NCBI GenBank assembly: GCA_916700875.1
Contig: CAKAKS010000066.1
Coordinates: forward strand, 3,699,742-3,763,741
DNA length: 64,000 bases
Origin: Sebastes aleutianus
Lineage: Eukaryota > Chordata > Actinopteri > Perciformes > Sebastidae
Reading direction: 5' to 3'
Shown: piece by piece, positions 1 through 11,324 of the stretch
Numbering within the stretch: the stretch's first letter is position 1
How the letters are laid out: the number at the start of each line of letters is the position of its first letter
The notes under the pieces: generated by a model
Seen by the model: the letters and a program-made list of their open reading frames with translations, nothing else
What the model was told of the DNA's origin: nothing
The model's database searches: none
Translations under genes and position numbers: made by a program

Positions 1-316
1 CAAGTCACAGGTTATGGCAAGTTAAGACGAGTTCTTAGTTAAGGCAAGTCAAGAACCAAAACAGCACATCTTCCCATCCAGCCTGCCAGACGTGTGATTC
101 AAGACATTTGGACGAGGTCTCAAGGAAGTCATAAATTATTTGGTCTAAGTTTCAGGTAAGTCCCAGGTTATTTGATCACAAGTAAGTCACAAGTCATTTG
201 GTCCAAGTCTCAAGAAAGTTCCAAGTAATAAGTAATTTGGTCCAAGTCCCAAGTAAGTCCCAAGTCACTTGGTCCATTTCTCATTTAAGTCCAGAGTCAT
301 TTGGACCATTTCTCCC
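1..316. repeat. Degenerate ~32-bp minisatellite
   Basis: Imperfect tandem copies of a unit of about 32 bp that starts TTTGGTCCAAGTC and continues with AAGTCCCAAGTCA. Clear unit starts are near 139, 171, 236 and 268, with more decayed copies to either side. The array probably continues left of the window. The open frame inside it (198-383) is a by-product of the repeat and is not called as a gene. Confidence 0.6.
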
Positions 317-1655
317 TAATCAACAATATTCATATTTTATATTTAAACTGAAAACAAAATTGACACAGACGTCTTTCGATTAATTTATTTTCTGTCAATT
401 CAAGACAGAACAGCAGCAACAACAACAGACCAGAGAGGAGAGGCGGCTCACCACAGAGAAATCTTTGTCTCTCTCGACCTTTTAACCTTTTCCAACCACC
501 TCCTACATCCACGCCAGTAACGAGTGTTGTCCTACCAACAGGGTAATGTTTGCAGCTGTGGCACCGAGTGGTAAAAATCACAGCTTCCATACAGGATTCT
601 GTCACCTGGCGTCATCAGCCCTTGACAGCCTCATGAATCCCCCCCCCGCTGACACTAAAACATCCTGCACAGAGGGGACGCCGCAGTAGAAAACAACAAC
701 ACCTTCATGGCTTCTGATATGTCAAGAAATGAGTAAACAACAAGTTAAGATTCAACAACAAGCAGGCTACAGGTTGGGATGAGATACTGGAAACGTTAAA
801 CAGGTTAAACAGGCACATTTCAACTGGTGTTTTGAGGCGGCACGCTCTCTTTTTAGGTATTTCCCCGTCCAGATGCATCTTGAATAACGCCTCAATACCT
901 TGATCTAAAAGACTAAGGCATCTACGTGCAAACTGGGCGAAATTTGGTTGAAAAGTGGAAGTTTTTCTTAGATATCCATGTTATAAATCCATCGATTCAC
1001 CTCATCTCATTTAAATACAAGTTACATATAACCAAGCTTTCACTCTTCAGCCAAATTTAGTCCATAAAGTGCTCCACAAAACACAAGTTAAGCATCTGCA
1101 ACTCCATGACAACTCCATCGACTGATGAACTTGCTAATCAATAAATCAGAGCTAGTTTAAGCGATAAACACCGCTCATTTCTTTCAATCCCCCAAAGCTC
1201 TGCAGTCTTCACACCACTTTTTATGTACAATTACATCACCGCTTTCATCAAAATATCAGGCACCTGTTCCTTCTTAGACCCCCCAAAGCATCTATTTGTC
1301 TGCATTTTGTTTTTACAAACAAAGCCCACCACAGCACCAGAGTACAGCAGCAATCATGCAATCCACAGCAACAATAACTCATTCAAGTGTTTCCAGAGGA
1401 GGCACCCTCACACTGTGAGCCTGCCAAATCACCAATAAACGGATTTAACTTGTCAGCACATTAAGGAAACCCTCAATGCATGCTTGTAGTACAGAGAGGT
1501 GGCACGGAAAGCCAAGGAGAGCAGGCCAGAGTTACACAGGAGAGATGTGGGATTAACTGCACTGATCCCTCACTGGCTTCAGGAGGAGATGGGAGGGGGG
1601 GAATCCTCTTAACCAGGAGGTAGTGGGGGTTAAATATAGTCCAGCACTGACACTG
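317..1655. other. Non-coding, no feature recognised
   Basis: AT-rich sequence without a convincing exon, RNA gene or recognised repeat. The open frames on either strand are short, lack flanking splice signals with matching phase, and have no recognisable domain. Confidence 0.5.
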
Positions 1656-2340
1656 TGGTACATTTCAGGGGTCACTTTAGGGGAAATTAACAGATAAGAC
1701 ACCAAATTTGTGTTTGTTTTGATTGTGGAGGATGGAGATTTGGATAAAGCCAATAAAGGCGCATAGCCAGCACTCACACTGCAATAAAGGGTCGATATAA
1801 ACACAAAAAAACTCAAGATGCAATATTAATATTTGCAGGTAAGTTGGGAAAATACCTTTAAAATCTTTTTTTTTTTTTTTTTTTGCTTTGTTGGGTTTTT
1901 TTTTTAACTCTACTCTTTCTTTTTGTCATTATTATTATTGTTATTTATTTTCTTGGTTTTGTTTTGAATGTTGAGGTTGTTTTCTCTCTAGTGTACTTAA
2001 TGGGTTTGTCTGTAAGATCATCGACTTAAAAGTTGGTTTATAGACTGTTGTAATTAAAAAACAGTGGATTGCATATATGAAAACAGCCTTGAAAAAAGGA
2101 AAAAATAAAGTATAAAAAAATAAAATCAGTGGTCAGTTGGTGGTACATTTCAGGGGTCACTTTATGAAATAATTAACAGATAAGACACCAAATTTGTGTT
2201 TGTTTTGATTCTGGAGGATGCAGATTTGGATAAAGTCAATAAAGGCGCACAGCCAGCACTCACACTGCATAAAGGGTCGATATAAACACAAAAAACTCAA
2301 GATGCAATATTAAGATTTGCAGGAAAATAGCTTTAAAATC
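1656..2340. repeat. Direct duplication (~205 bp) split by poly-T insert
   Basis: Segments 1656-1865 and 2141-2340 are direct copies, nearly identical apart from scattered substitutions and small indels; both run from TGGTACATTTCAGGGG to CTTTAAAATC. The segment between them starts with a run of about 20 T and ends in an A-rich stretch. TAAAATC occurs at both edges of that insert (near 1859 and 2121). This fits a tandem duplication later interrupted by a reverse-oriented retroposon with a 7-bp target duplication; the retroposon reading is inference. Confidence 0.65.
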
Positions 2341-2490
2341 AGTGGTCAGGTGGTTTACGCAGGCTGCCTCTTTAAGGAGAAATAAAGTGCGCTCTCTTTC
2401 CACCACCTGCGCGCATTCTGTGTCCAAGACGCACAAACAAACACACTCAGTTGCATCCTCAAACATTCACACAATCAATCAAATCCTCAC

Positions 2491-2830
2491 CTCAACAAGC
2501 AGGAATCCAGGTGACAATCTCCCTCGTATCCTTTTTCCAGAAAACCTTGTGAAACCGCCTTTTATTTCAGACACTTTCTCCTTTTTACATGAAACCCTCC
2601 CCGGTGCTCCCGGTAGATCACTGCAGCATTATTCAGCTGCAAAATGCACGAAAAAAGGAGCGCGACTAGTCGGTTTCAGAAGAAGAATCCGTGAGAATGA
2701 ATGAAAGCTCCGGCTGTGTTGCTGTTGCTGCTCCGCCGCCTCCTCTCTGTGTGTTTGAGCTCCGGAGCTCCGATCAGCCTCAAGACTTCACTGTGACGGA
2801 GAGGCAGCAGCCAATCAGAGGAGAGGAGAG
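2491..2830 (-). promoter_or_regulatory. Candidate promoter and non-coding first exon (leftward gene)
   Basis: This block is GC-richer than its surroundings and has a CCAAT box (GCCAATCAG near 2809-2817, read as ATTGG on the minus strand) and purine-rich tracts on the minus strand. Reading leftward, a strong donor (TTGAG followed by GTGAGG) falls at 2491/2490. That would make roughly 2491-2700 a 5' untranslated exon of a gene continuing beyond the left edge, with its first intron filling 1-2490. No coding exon was seen to confirm this, and the block could also be an isolated CpG-type element. Confidence 0.3.
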
Positions 2831-3191
2831 GACTCACCCCTCCTCCTCCATCTCATCATCCCCCTCTCCTCTTCTCTCCCTTTCAATTTCATCTCCCTTT
2901 CTCCATCTAAACTCTGACGTTTCTTCCATGATCTGTATCTTTCTTCCTCTTATAAGTTTCAATTCAGATTTATTTTTATTTAGCCTACAGGGATGACAGA
3001 TGACGTGTTGCCAGGTCATCTAAATCCAAAAGAAAAAAATACAGTATGACAAACACATTGAAAACTTTCCCAATTTCTTAGGTGTAAGATTAGTTTCTGT
3101 TAACCGCAACACACAAAAATCAAGATTTTTATTTTCATATATAACTGAATTTATTATGGTATAAATAAATAATTGGTCCCTGATATTGTTG

Positions 3192-3497
3192 GCTTATGGT
3201 AAATGGTAAATGGACTTGCATTTATATAGCACTTTTTCTAGTCTTCCGACCACTCAAAGCGCTTTACACTACATGTCAGCATTCACCCATTCACACACAC
3301 ATTCATACACTGATGGCAGAGGCTAAGGTGCCAACTTTGCCCATCAGGATCTAATCTAAATACTAAATCTAAGTATGCTTCGGGAGCAATTTGGGGTTAA
3401 GTGTCTTGCTCAAGGACACATCGACATCGACATCAAACCACCGACCTTCCGATTGGTGGACAACCTGCTCTACCCTCTGAGCCACAGCCGCCCTTAT
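3192..3497. repeat. Teleost dispersed repeat (GGTAAATGGACTTGC type)
   Basis: Begins with TGGTAAATGGTAAATGGACT, includes CAAAGCGCTTTACACTACA and ends with the stock phrase GAGCCACAGCCGCCC. I recognise this as a very common short interspersed repeat of fish genomes. It is about 300 bp and looks close to full length. No coding capacity. Confidence 0.75.
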
Positions 3498-3639
3498 GCG
3501 TGTTTAGTCAGTTTCACTACAATTTACACTTGTATTAACAAATAAGTGCGGCCAAACAGGTTAAAAAATGTGAGAAAGAGAGTTACAGGGGTTATTCATT
3601 TGTTCATTTGTTACCTCAATCCAGAACATAAGGAAGGGC

Positions 3640-3940
3640 GGCCACCGGCATTTTTAAAAAATATTATTATTTTTTTTTTTTTTTGACCAGGAGACTGGTG
3701 TTTTGTTTTGTAAGTTACGTTAGTGACGTTTTTCCATATATGTTACATTGTTTCTGTACGTATTTTAAGCCCAACCATGACGCTTTTCCTAAACCTAACT
3801 AAGTGGTTTCGTTGCCTAAACCTAACTGTGAACGCTACCATAGTTTTGTTGCGTGGCGTACAAATGACACGCGAAAAGCCTAAAATGATCCCCTTTTTCA
3901 AAGTATTCATAAAACCGCCCTCAAGATGCTATAGATCCGC
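3640..3940 (-). repeat. Dispersed repeat, 'CCTAAACCTAAC' family
   Basis: Contains the blocks ACTGGTGTTTTGTTTTGTAAG, CCTAAACCTAACTAAGTGG and TAGTTTTGTTGCGTGGCGTA. The same blocks recur, on either strand, near 21990-22200, 32440-33060, 34615-35045, 42440-42560 and 62640-62770. I know this as a frequent teleost repeat family; its class is not evident from these fragments. Confidence 0.6.
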
Positions 3941-4103
3941 AACAACAACACTTATAAAAAGTCTTTCATACCAAAAGCATAACTTTTTAAAATTCATATA
4001 TTTGTACATTCGTACCATTCACACTGGGACCATGTCCGTTACTGTTCTCTGTACTGTGCTATTTATTGTATGTATTGTGATTTATGTTGATGTGTTTTAT
4101 AAA

Positions 4104-4589
4104 GAGCCGCAACGATTAGTCGATCGAATAATCGCCAACTATTTTGATAGATTAATTGTTAAAGAAATTTTTCATGCAATAGTGTCAGAAAATTCAGTTT
4201 TCAGCCTCTCAAATATGGAGATTTCCTGTTTTTCTGTTTTATATGATATTAAACTGAATAGCTTTGAGTTTTGGGCTGACACAACAAGACATTTAAAGAC
4301 ATCACATTTTTATCTTACACGTATTGTCATTCTATCTTATCTTATATATTGATTTTAGTGCTGAGTTGACCCGCTCTCTCATCCTACACATTTCATTGTA
4401 CTGTTGACCCTGTGTTAATCTGCACATGACAAATAAAACTGAAACCTGAAACCACCTTGGACTTTTAAAAACTGGGACGGACATTTTTCACTATTTTCTG
4501 ACATTTTATAGACCACACAATTCATCGATTAATCAAGATAATAATCGGCAGATTAATCAATAATGAAAATAATTTTTAGTTGCAGCCCC
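4104..4589. mobile_element. MITE-like element with internal insertion
   Basis: The ends are inverted relatives of each other: the left edge reads GAGCCGCAACGATTAGTCGA and the right edge, in reverse complement, GGGGCTGCAACTAAAAATTA. TAATCGATTAAT-type blocks lie inside both ends. Related copies are at 12993-13331 and, truncated, at 57910-57967. Near 4330-4450 it holds an extra segment ending GACAAATAAAACTGAAACCT, which looks like a retroposon tail inserted into the element. Confidence 0.6.
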
Positions 4590-4599
4590 AGTTTCAACC

Positions 4600-4870
4600 A
4601 AACTGAACAAGCCGAGGTCAAATTTTCACATTTTTGGACTATAAAGATTATTAATATTATCCTAAATATCTGTACCAAATATAATCCGATAGCTCTTAAG
4701 ATATTTCACTAAAAAACACAAAAGTCGACGTCATGGTGCGCTAGAGTAAAAGTCATGAGATCAACAAAGTCAGTAGGATTCCTCCTCTGGGGACCATGAA
4801 TGTCTGATACCTGATAGTTGATTCAGTCTGTACCAAAGTGGTGGACCAACAGACATCGGCATCACTAGAC
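4600..4870. repeat. Teleost dispersed repeat fragment
   Basis: Contains the phrases AAGATATTTCACTAAAAA, CATGGTGCGCTAGAG, GTCAGTAGGATTCCTCCTCTG and CAAAGTGGTGGACCAACAGA. In my memory these mark a widespread fish repeat. The copy directly abuts the palindromic element at 4906. Confidence 0.55.
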
Positions 4871-4905
4871 TATAACAACAATTACAACAAGAACTACAAT
4901 AACTA

Positions 4906-5667
4906 AACTGGAAAAAGAAAGTTCGGAAACTTGTGTTTGATCGATTATTTCTCTGTTGTTCCAATGCTAATTGCCATTGTATTTTACATCGTTGGAAAAC
5001 CTGTTTATTTACCTTCACAATGATGTCCAACTTGTAAGGATCATGCATTTGTGGGATGAGCAGCACAGCTGATTATGTGGGTAGCGCCCAAGAAAAATTT
5101 GCCAAAATGCTCCGTCAATGGTAAACAGTGTATTCTCCTGTTGGTGTTGACTCTTGTTTTGAGTTGTTTGGTGGATTGGATGATTGAACTCTCTATCAGT
5201 AACAAGGAACAAACAAGACATATTGGCAATTTTACACTTTATTCATTTAATACAATATGTCAGGAGCCTCAGTAGCGGTGGAAGATCCAACCGCAGCCAC
5301 AACAGCCTGGCACCTCCTCCTCATGCTGGCGAGCGTTATCATCTTGGAGGATGAAGTTAGGTCCCTGATTGTGGAGATATGGGATCACCACTGGCTGCAG
5401 AATCTCATACCGATATCTCACTGCATTGAGATGGCCTTCAATGATGACAAGCCTTGTTTTGCCAGTGAGGGAGATTTTTCTTGGGCGCTACCCACATAAT
5501 CAGCTGTGCTGCTCATCCCACAAATGCATGATCCTTACAAGTTGGACATCATTGCGAAGGTAAATAAACAGGCTTTCCAACGATGTAAAATACAATGGCG
5601 CTTTAGCATTGTAACAACAGAGAAATAATCCACCAAACACAAGTTTCCGAACTTTGTTTTTCCAGTA
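4906..5667. mobile_element. Non-autonomous DNA transposon with ~194-bp inverted arms
   Basis: The arms at 4906-5098 and 5474-5667 are inverted repeats of one another over about 194 bp, with modest divergence. Shared inner edges read GTAGCGCCCAAGAAAAAT and shared outer segments AGTTCGGAAACTTGTGTTT. The 375-bp spacer has no recognisable transposase. Long arms and a short spacer are typical of a non-autonomous or fold-back element; superfamily was not determined and no clear target duplication was seen. Confidence 0.65.
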
Positions 5668-5879
5668 TATAATAAAATACTCCTTATTGTCCTGCTCTGT
5701 ATATTTAGTGTGTTCTGTGTATTCATTGTGACCTGCCGATGAGCTACAGAGGAAAAACAGTCTCTAAGCTAACAAGGTTATAATTTCACACTCACCCATA
5801 AATATTTTTAATTTATTCTCTCCACTCCCCTTCCCCCCCTTTACTCCTCTGTTCTCCCATTTATATCTCCATCCCTCCC

Positions 5880-5883
<4 letters not shown>

Positions 5884-5911
<28 letters not shown>
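5884..5911. repeat. (TC)n microsatellite
   Basis: About 14 uninterrupted CT dinucleotides within a longer C/T-rich tract that starts near 5812. Confidence 0.9.
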
Positions 5912-5919
5912 TTATGTCT

Positions 5920-7264
5920 ACACGCCTCACTCTTAGTTCAGGTCATGTATGCTGAAGCTTCATGACCACCGAGAGAAATTATAATTATACAAATTACATC
6001 AGTGAAGAAGCTGTCGCATGGAATGAAACCCAACAGCTGAGTCTCTTTCTCCGTCTCCCAACACAACAAAACGCACCGCTTGGTTCTTCAAACCAACAGT
6101 GATGTTCATTGTTTGTCCAGATAACTCAAGGTGACAAACTGTTTCTATAACTGGGTGACACATGAAAAGGAAGCTGCCTTTTGTTGGGAAATAAAAAAAC
6201 TTGAATCATTTGATTTCTACACAAAAAACTGCAAATTAAATGACACAATCATGCAAACCACAATTATGTTTAAATGTATTAAATCCTTTGATGCAGTGTT
6301 CTGCTCCTGGCAGTGTCACCGTGTTTTATCTGCGGAGTTATAAGGGTCATTGTGTGATTATTAGTTCAGTTCTTTTTAATTTATTTAGCGTTCATTTAAC
6401 CAGGAAGGTCAATAAAGAATTAATTCTCATCTATGACAACCTGGAGAGACGAGAAATTGGAGTTATGACACAAAAAATACTGCAGAAAATGTCATTCTAA
6501 CACAAAAGCTTATTTTCATTTGTTTACAACTCCCCTTGCTCATCTTTAAACGAGAGAAAATAGAACAAGACTGCAGAATGTTTTCCTCTTTTTTAAGCCA
6601 CACTTCGCTGTAGTTCAGTTACTCTAAACAGTAAAGAAATGTGACTTATATAAAGACTACATACTGGAACGTTTGTGCTTGGCTGACTTTCTCCACATTT
6701 GCGAGCAGAGTAATAAGCCACGGTAAAATAACAGCAAATCAGCCCAAATCTCGTCAACATCCAGAGGTATTATGTAATGTGGTATTAGTGCAGATTTACG
6801 TATAGGCACTAATCCTGCTTTTCTCTCGCTTCAATGACTGCACGGAGTTTGACCACTAAGATCAGGATTGCAGTCATTATGGTGGACACAAACACAAATA
6901 TATGCCGGCAGACACCACAAACAATAGTCCAGTCAGGCCTGGACTAGGTTTCCATTTCAAGTGGACAGACAGTATAATTGTGTGTATTAACAAGGCTTTG
7001 AACAAGACTGCAGAGCCTTGTCTTTAAGGAAGGCTCATTTTTGGATTAGTTTTCCAAACAATTTACTACAACGACTGACACTGACTGAATGTGACAGAAA
7101 AGCAGGTTTCAATTCCCAAATTACTAGCATGAAGAGCAACCACATTAAAAAGAGCAAGCAAGAAAAGGCCGGCCTTATTTTATTTTTTTGTTATTGTCAA
7201 CTTATCCCATGAAAAGACCAAAACCAATATTGTGTTGATCTGCTGTTTCAATACTTTCCGATCT
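5920..7264. other. Non-coding, no feature recognised
   Basis: AT-rich spacer. Open frames are at most about 90 codons, overlap in several frames and lack motifs. No tRNA-like fold, splice-phased exon or recognised repeat was seen. Confidence 0.45.
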
Positions 7265-7640
7265 CCCTACCCAGTCTGTGGCTCTCAAGGTGAATGTGAG
7301 ATTGGGAGCATTTCTGTTGCCTCCACACAGCTCTCAACATGGCGACAGCTGAGCCCGCGGCTCAAAGCTAACAGTGCTAACAGCGCTAACAGTGAAAACA
7401 ACAGCAACACTGCTGTATGAGAGTAGTGCAGAGCAGTGCAGAGCGGCGGCTATGAGCTAACCAGTGGGGCACGCTCATGTGTAATAACGTGCAATAAAAG
7501 CATGCACGGCCAGCCCGGCTATGTCAACAAAGCACGGAGAAGCTCTGATTATAACACACAAAGAGGGAGAGCGACTTCATTCTCTTGCGTTTCTGCAAGC
7601 GTGATACGAGGCTGATATGAAATATTATTAATGAAGCTTT
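7265..7640. repeat. Probable dispersed repeat with GCTAACAG triplet
   Basis: Contains a short tandem run of GCTAACAGTGCTAACAGC followed by AGAGCAGTGCAGAGC repeats, a GC-rich block and AACAAAGCACGGAGAAGC. The mosaic resembles dispersed fish repeats I have seen, but no second copy is present in this window, so support is weak. Confidence 0.3.
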
Positions 7641-9420
7641 TTTTGGTTGGAAAACATCATCATCCAACGTATCCTGTGGTTTGCTTAAACATACAATGCC
7701 AACATTTATTCTGGCGACTGGTTTGAAATATAATATGTAGTTTGATTTTCAGAAAAGGCTCAGTGATTTCCTGAAACAGCTGCTCACTAGTTTTTAACAA
7801 ACCTTACTCAATTACTATTTTCAGTGGTGGATTAATACACATTTGGTGCTCTAGTGAACATTTGGAGCAGCAGGACGGTGTATTGATCTAGATTGTATAC
7901 GTTCATGAAGGAACATGTCACAAAGTGCAACTCATTGATGTGTTTTTGGACAATGATTGAGCTCTGTGGCAGAGAGGAATAAGATATATCAAGCTCTAGA
8001 TACACAGACGATACTCGTTAGTAGATACATTAATTGCTGGGTTTGGTCTTTTCATGGGAGTTGTTGTTGTTTGTTATTCGTGTGTCTGGTTTCTAACATG
8101 TCTGAATGACAGAATACCAGCCTGACCAGTGTTGATTACGATCTGGTTTCAGTATTTCAAAAGCTAACAGAAGTGGGGCTTTTCCAATCTAACTCGTTCA
8201 CACTCTGTGCCATTCAACACGGTTTGCCCTGAAGGCAGCGTGAAAGATTTCCAAGTTGTCCAACCAGGTAACAGTCAGCTACAGCCTGGAGCTTTAATAA
8301 ACAGGATTCCTGTGAGTGTAAAGCAGGGCGTTCACAGAAAAGGGCACTCTGGGTTGGAGCAAAAATATTTATATCACAAATCATTCCAGTGCTGTGAAAA
8401 GGTACAATATGTCCCCAGCTTCATTAACAGACTGTGTGACTGAAGACATCAGATGTTTACTGTTGTGTGGAGAAAGAGCCTGACTGGAGCATCACAACTG
8501 TGCTAAAGGTCTCTTACACAAGCGTGACATCCAGACTGATGTGCTGCATTTGAAATGTTCCTGCAGGGAAATAAATAAACATTGACTTTATGTTTGTGCT
8601 ACATTCCCCATATAGCTTCAACACGGAGCGGTAAAGATAGGCATCGGGAGGTTACAGTGACATGTTTCCCATTTGTGTCGCCCGGGTAGCAGCCAGGTCA
8701 CAGTTCAGTGTCTCAGTGCTCATGGACACTCGGGACAAACATCCTGAGTCATGATAAACACCTATTTTTGACACAACTGCACAGCTCTTTCATTTTAATA
8801 CAGATATATTGTACATCTTTTGTAGTATGTTTTTCATATTTTAATTGTAATTTTCTTCTGCTCTATATTTGGTTTTTATTTTCTCTTACTATGTTTATGT
8901 TATGTAGCAATACACCAAAGCAAATTCCTTGTATTCTAAAACTACTAAACTTGTGACTTTCTGGTTGAAGAGCAGATGTTCTTATCATCACTGACAAAAG
9001 AATAAATACTTCTTATAGTCAAGATATTTATATTTTACTTCACCCCATTAATGTCAGAACTGACAGATCAACTCTGTGCTATATTTATATTACAGTATGT
9101 CTTCTTTTTGTAACAGAAATACATTCTCCTATATGTAGATCTAATGTATTGAGGTTAATTGACAGCTTTGACAGCATGAAATCAGTTAAATCACCAAATT
9201 GTAGACAGATTATACTGTATATAGTGATTCATACTGTAGCTGTTGGTTGCAAATATTTTCCTACAAAAAGATCAGTCAACTGTAATAAATGATTATTATT
9301 TATGACAACAAAGAGCCACGATGGTACCAGTCAAATGCTTTGTCAGGACATCATTGTTTTCTCATAGGAACTGTCCCCCATATGGTTCACTTGCACTATT
9401 GCTCAGTTGCAGTGACACTC
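7641..9420. other. Non-coding, no feature recognised
   Basis: Low-GC sequence with many stops in all frames. Nothing beyond chance open frames was found. Confidence 0.45.
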
Positions 9421-9424
9421 TAAT

Positions 9425-10300
9425 ACCCATCTTCCACCAAAGTTACTGCATATATGCAGGTTTTTTAAACACGGTAAAACCCGCTAAACGTAGCTGATAT
9501 ACTCCTTTCCCATTACCAGTAGAGGAGTAGCCTTTCTGTTTTTTTCTCTTTTTTTTCTGATGTGTCACGTTCAACGTCGCAGACGCGCCGACCGGAAGCA
9601 GGATTAGTAAACAATGAAAATGTTATCGTGGTTACTTCTTTTTTATATCTGTTACTTATTCAGTCTCTCTTTCAAACTCTCACACTAGAGTTGGTGATTG
9701 TTGGAACAGTAGAAAGACTGAAGTTTGTTTTACAATGATCAACAAGGTAAAATTACTGCTTTGTCAATGGAGTCTGGTAGCTTTGGTAGCATATAACGGC
9801 TGCTTCTTTTCACATTTAACTCGGTGAATTAAGGGTTTATTTTGACCAAACTAGAGTTGGAACAGTGGAAAGACTAAAAAGACAGTATTGATGAGTTTTA
9901 TTTTATTACTGTCGAGTTTGAATGAAGTGCGTTACGATGATCAGCGAGGTAAAATTACTGTTTTCTGACTGGAGTCTGGTGGCTTTGAGGAGAGCATATT
10001 AAATTGTATGTTTTGTACGTTAATAAATTATAATAATCATAATTAAATCCCTGTTGATTTTATTTATTATATTTTCACTTCAACGCGTGTCACATAGCAT
10101 CGCGCCAGAAAAGGAGTAAAAGTTACCCGGGTGTCATGTTTCCATCGCTGCTGATTGGAGCTGGAGGTGATAAATACCTGCGACTACTGCACTCTTTTGT
10201 CCCGGGAATGAATGTGGATTGTAACCTTTCGCACTGAAGACAAAAGCCAGATGTTAGTGGGTGTTAGTGGGTTTTTTGTCCAGTGGGAAGGGAGCTTAAC
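9425..10300. mobile_element. Probable DNA-transposon relic with internal duplication
   Basis: Two related blocks, about 9684-9802 and 9850-10000, share ACTAGAGTTGG, GGAACAGTGGAAAGACT, AAGGTAAAATTACTG and TGGAGTCTGGT. They lie between a CTCCTTTCCCATTACCAGTA segment (near 9504) and its approximate inverse GCGCCAGAAAAGGAGTAAAA (near 10102). The duplicated core and inverted flanks suggest an old non-autonomous element. The exact ends are uncertain. Confidence 0.4.
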
Positions 10301-10827
10301 AGAAGTGATAAAATTGTCACTTGGGTTGTTGAGACTTTAGCAACATGTCAATATTGCCAACTATTAGTACAGATTAACACGTTTCCATTCGTATCAAAAG
10401 GCTACCCTGTTGATGAACAGATTCCAGTGGAAAACAGGAAATGGTTGAAAATATCTGTTTTTTTTAATTTATATAAAAGTGCATGAAACAGTTCCATTAC
10501 ATTTGATGCAATCAAGTGACACCTAAGAAACCCTTCCAAAGATGTTGTGGCAAAGAGAAGAAACAAATTCTCCTTCAAACTTCAACTGTTTCTTCTTCTA
10601 AGCTTTCTGACCGCTGGTCAATCATCTTCTTATACTCACAGATTTTGAGGGTCTTTTCCTGAATTTGGTTCAGTTCAAATTTCACTTCATATCACCCAGG
10701 GTTAAGGCCTAATCCAAGCCGCCCTGAGTGGGACTGTTTCTACATAATCAGTGCCGTTATTTGGTTCCACCTGAGCTTGAATATCATTCCACACTTTGGG
10801 TTAAAAATCCTTGAGTGTGAGTGCATC

Positions 10828-11324
10828 CTAATTCCCGCCTTTGTTGATGGTATGATTTGGACCAGTTGGTGCCTCTGCTACAGTCTGGCTGCTTTCACAT
10901 TTACACCGTTGTTCTCTGGCTAGACTGGTGAGGAGCTCCAGGACTCTGATCTCATGCTCCATGCGAGCTTTCTCCCTCCTCTCCTCCCTCTCGGCCGTCT
11001 CCCTCTGCCGGCGCTCCTCCCTCTGCAGCCACTGCGACAGGAGGTCCTGATGCCAGTGAGCCTGCTCCTGCCGCTGGCTCTCCAGCTGCACCAGCAGGCC
11101 CCGGGTCTCCGACACCAGCCGCTGGAAGCAGTCCGACAGGTGCTTGAGGCAGGAGGACTCGGGGTGATGATTGCCAGAGGTAGGGGGGGTGTTAAGGCAT
11201 GGATCAGGGTGTGCAGTGAGAGGGGAGGCAGTGGATTGGGTGAGAGGGGGAGGAGGAGAAGGAGGAGCAGCTGGAGGTGGAGGTGGGACTACATGTGGGG
11301 AAGGTGTGCTCATGCCGTTTTCCA
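10828..11324 (-). CDS. Myb/SANT-like gene, coding exon 3 (last)
   Basis: Acceptor ACTAG ends at 11325 and the exon opens with the last two bases of a valine codon. It encodes residues 230-394: a short ENGMSTPSP segment, a proline-rich stretch, an HHPESSCLKHLSDCFQRL helix and a long E/R-rich coiled coil ending LAREQRCKC, then a polar tail and TAG. An ATTAAA on the minus strand near 10463-10468 is a possible, distant poly(A) signal. Confidence 0.8.

Noticed and set aside
3723..4352. 209-codon plus-strand open frame
   Set aside because: It runs through a CCTAAACCTAAC-family repeat and into a MITE-like element, and has no domain.
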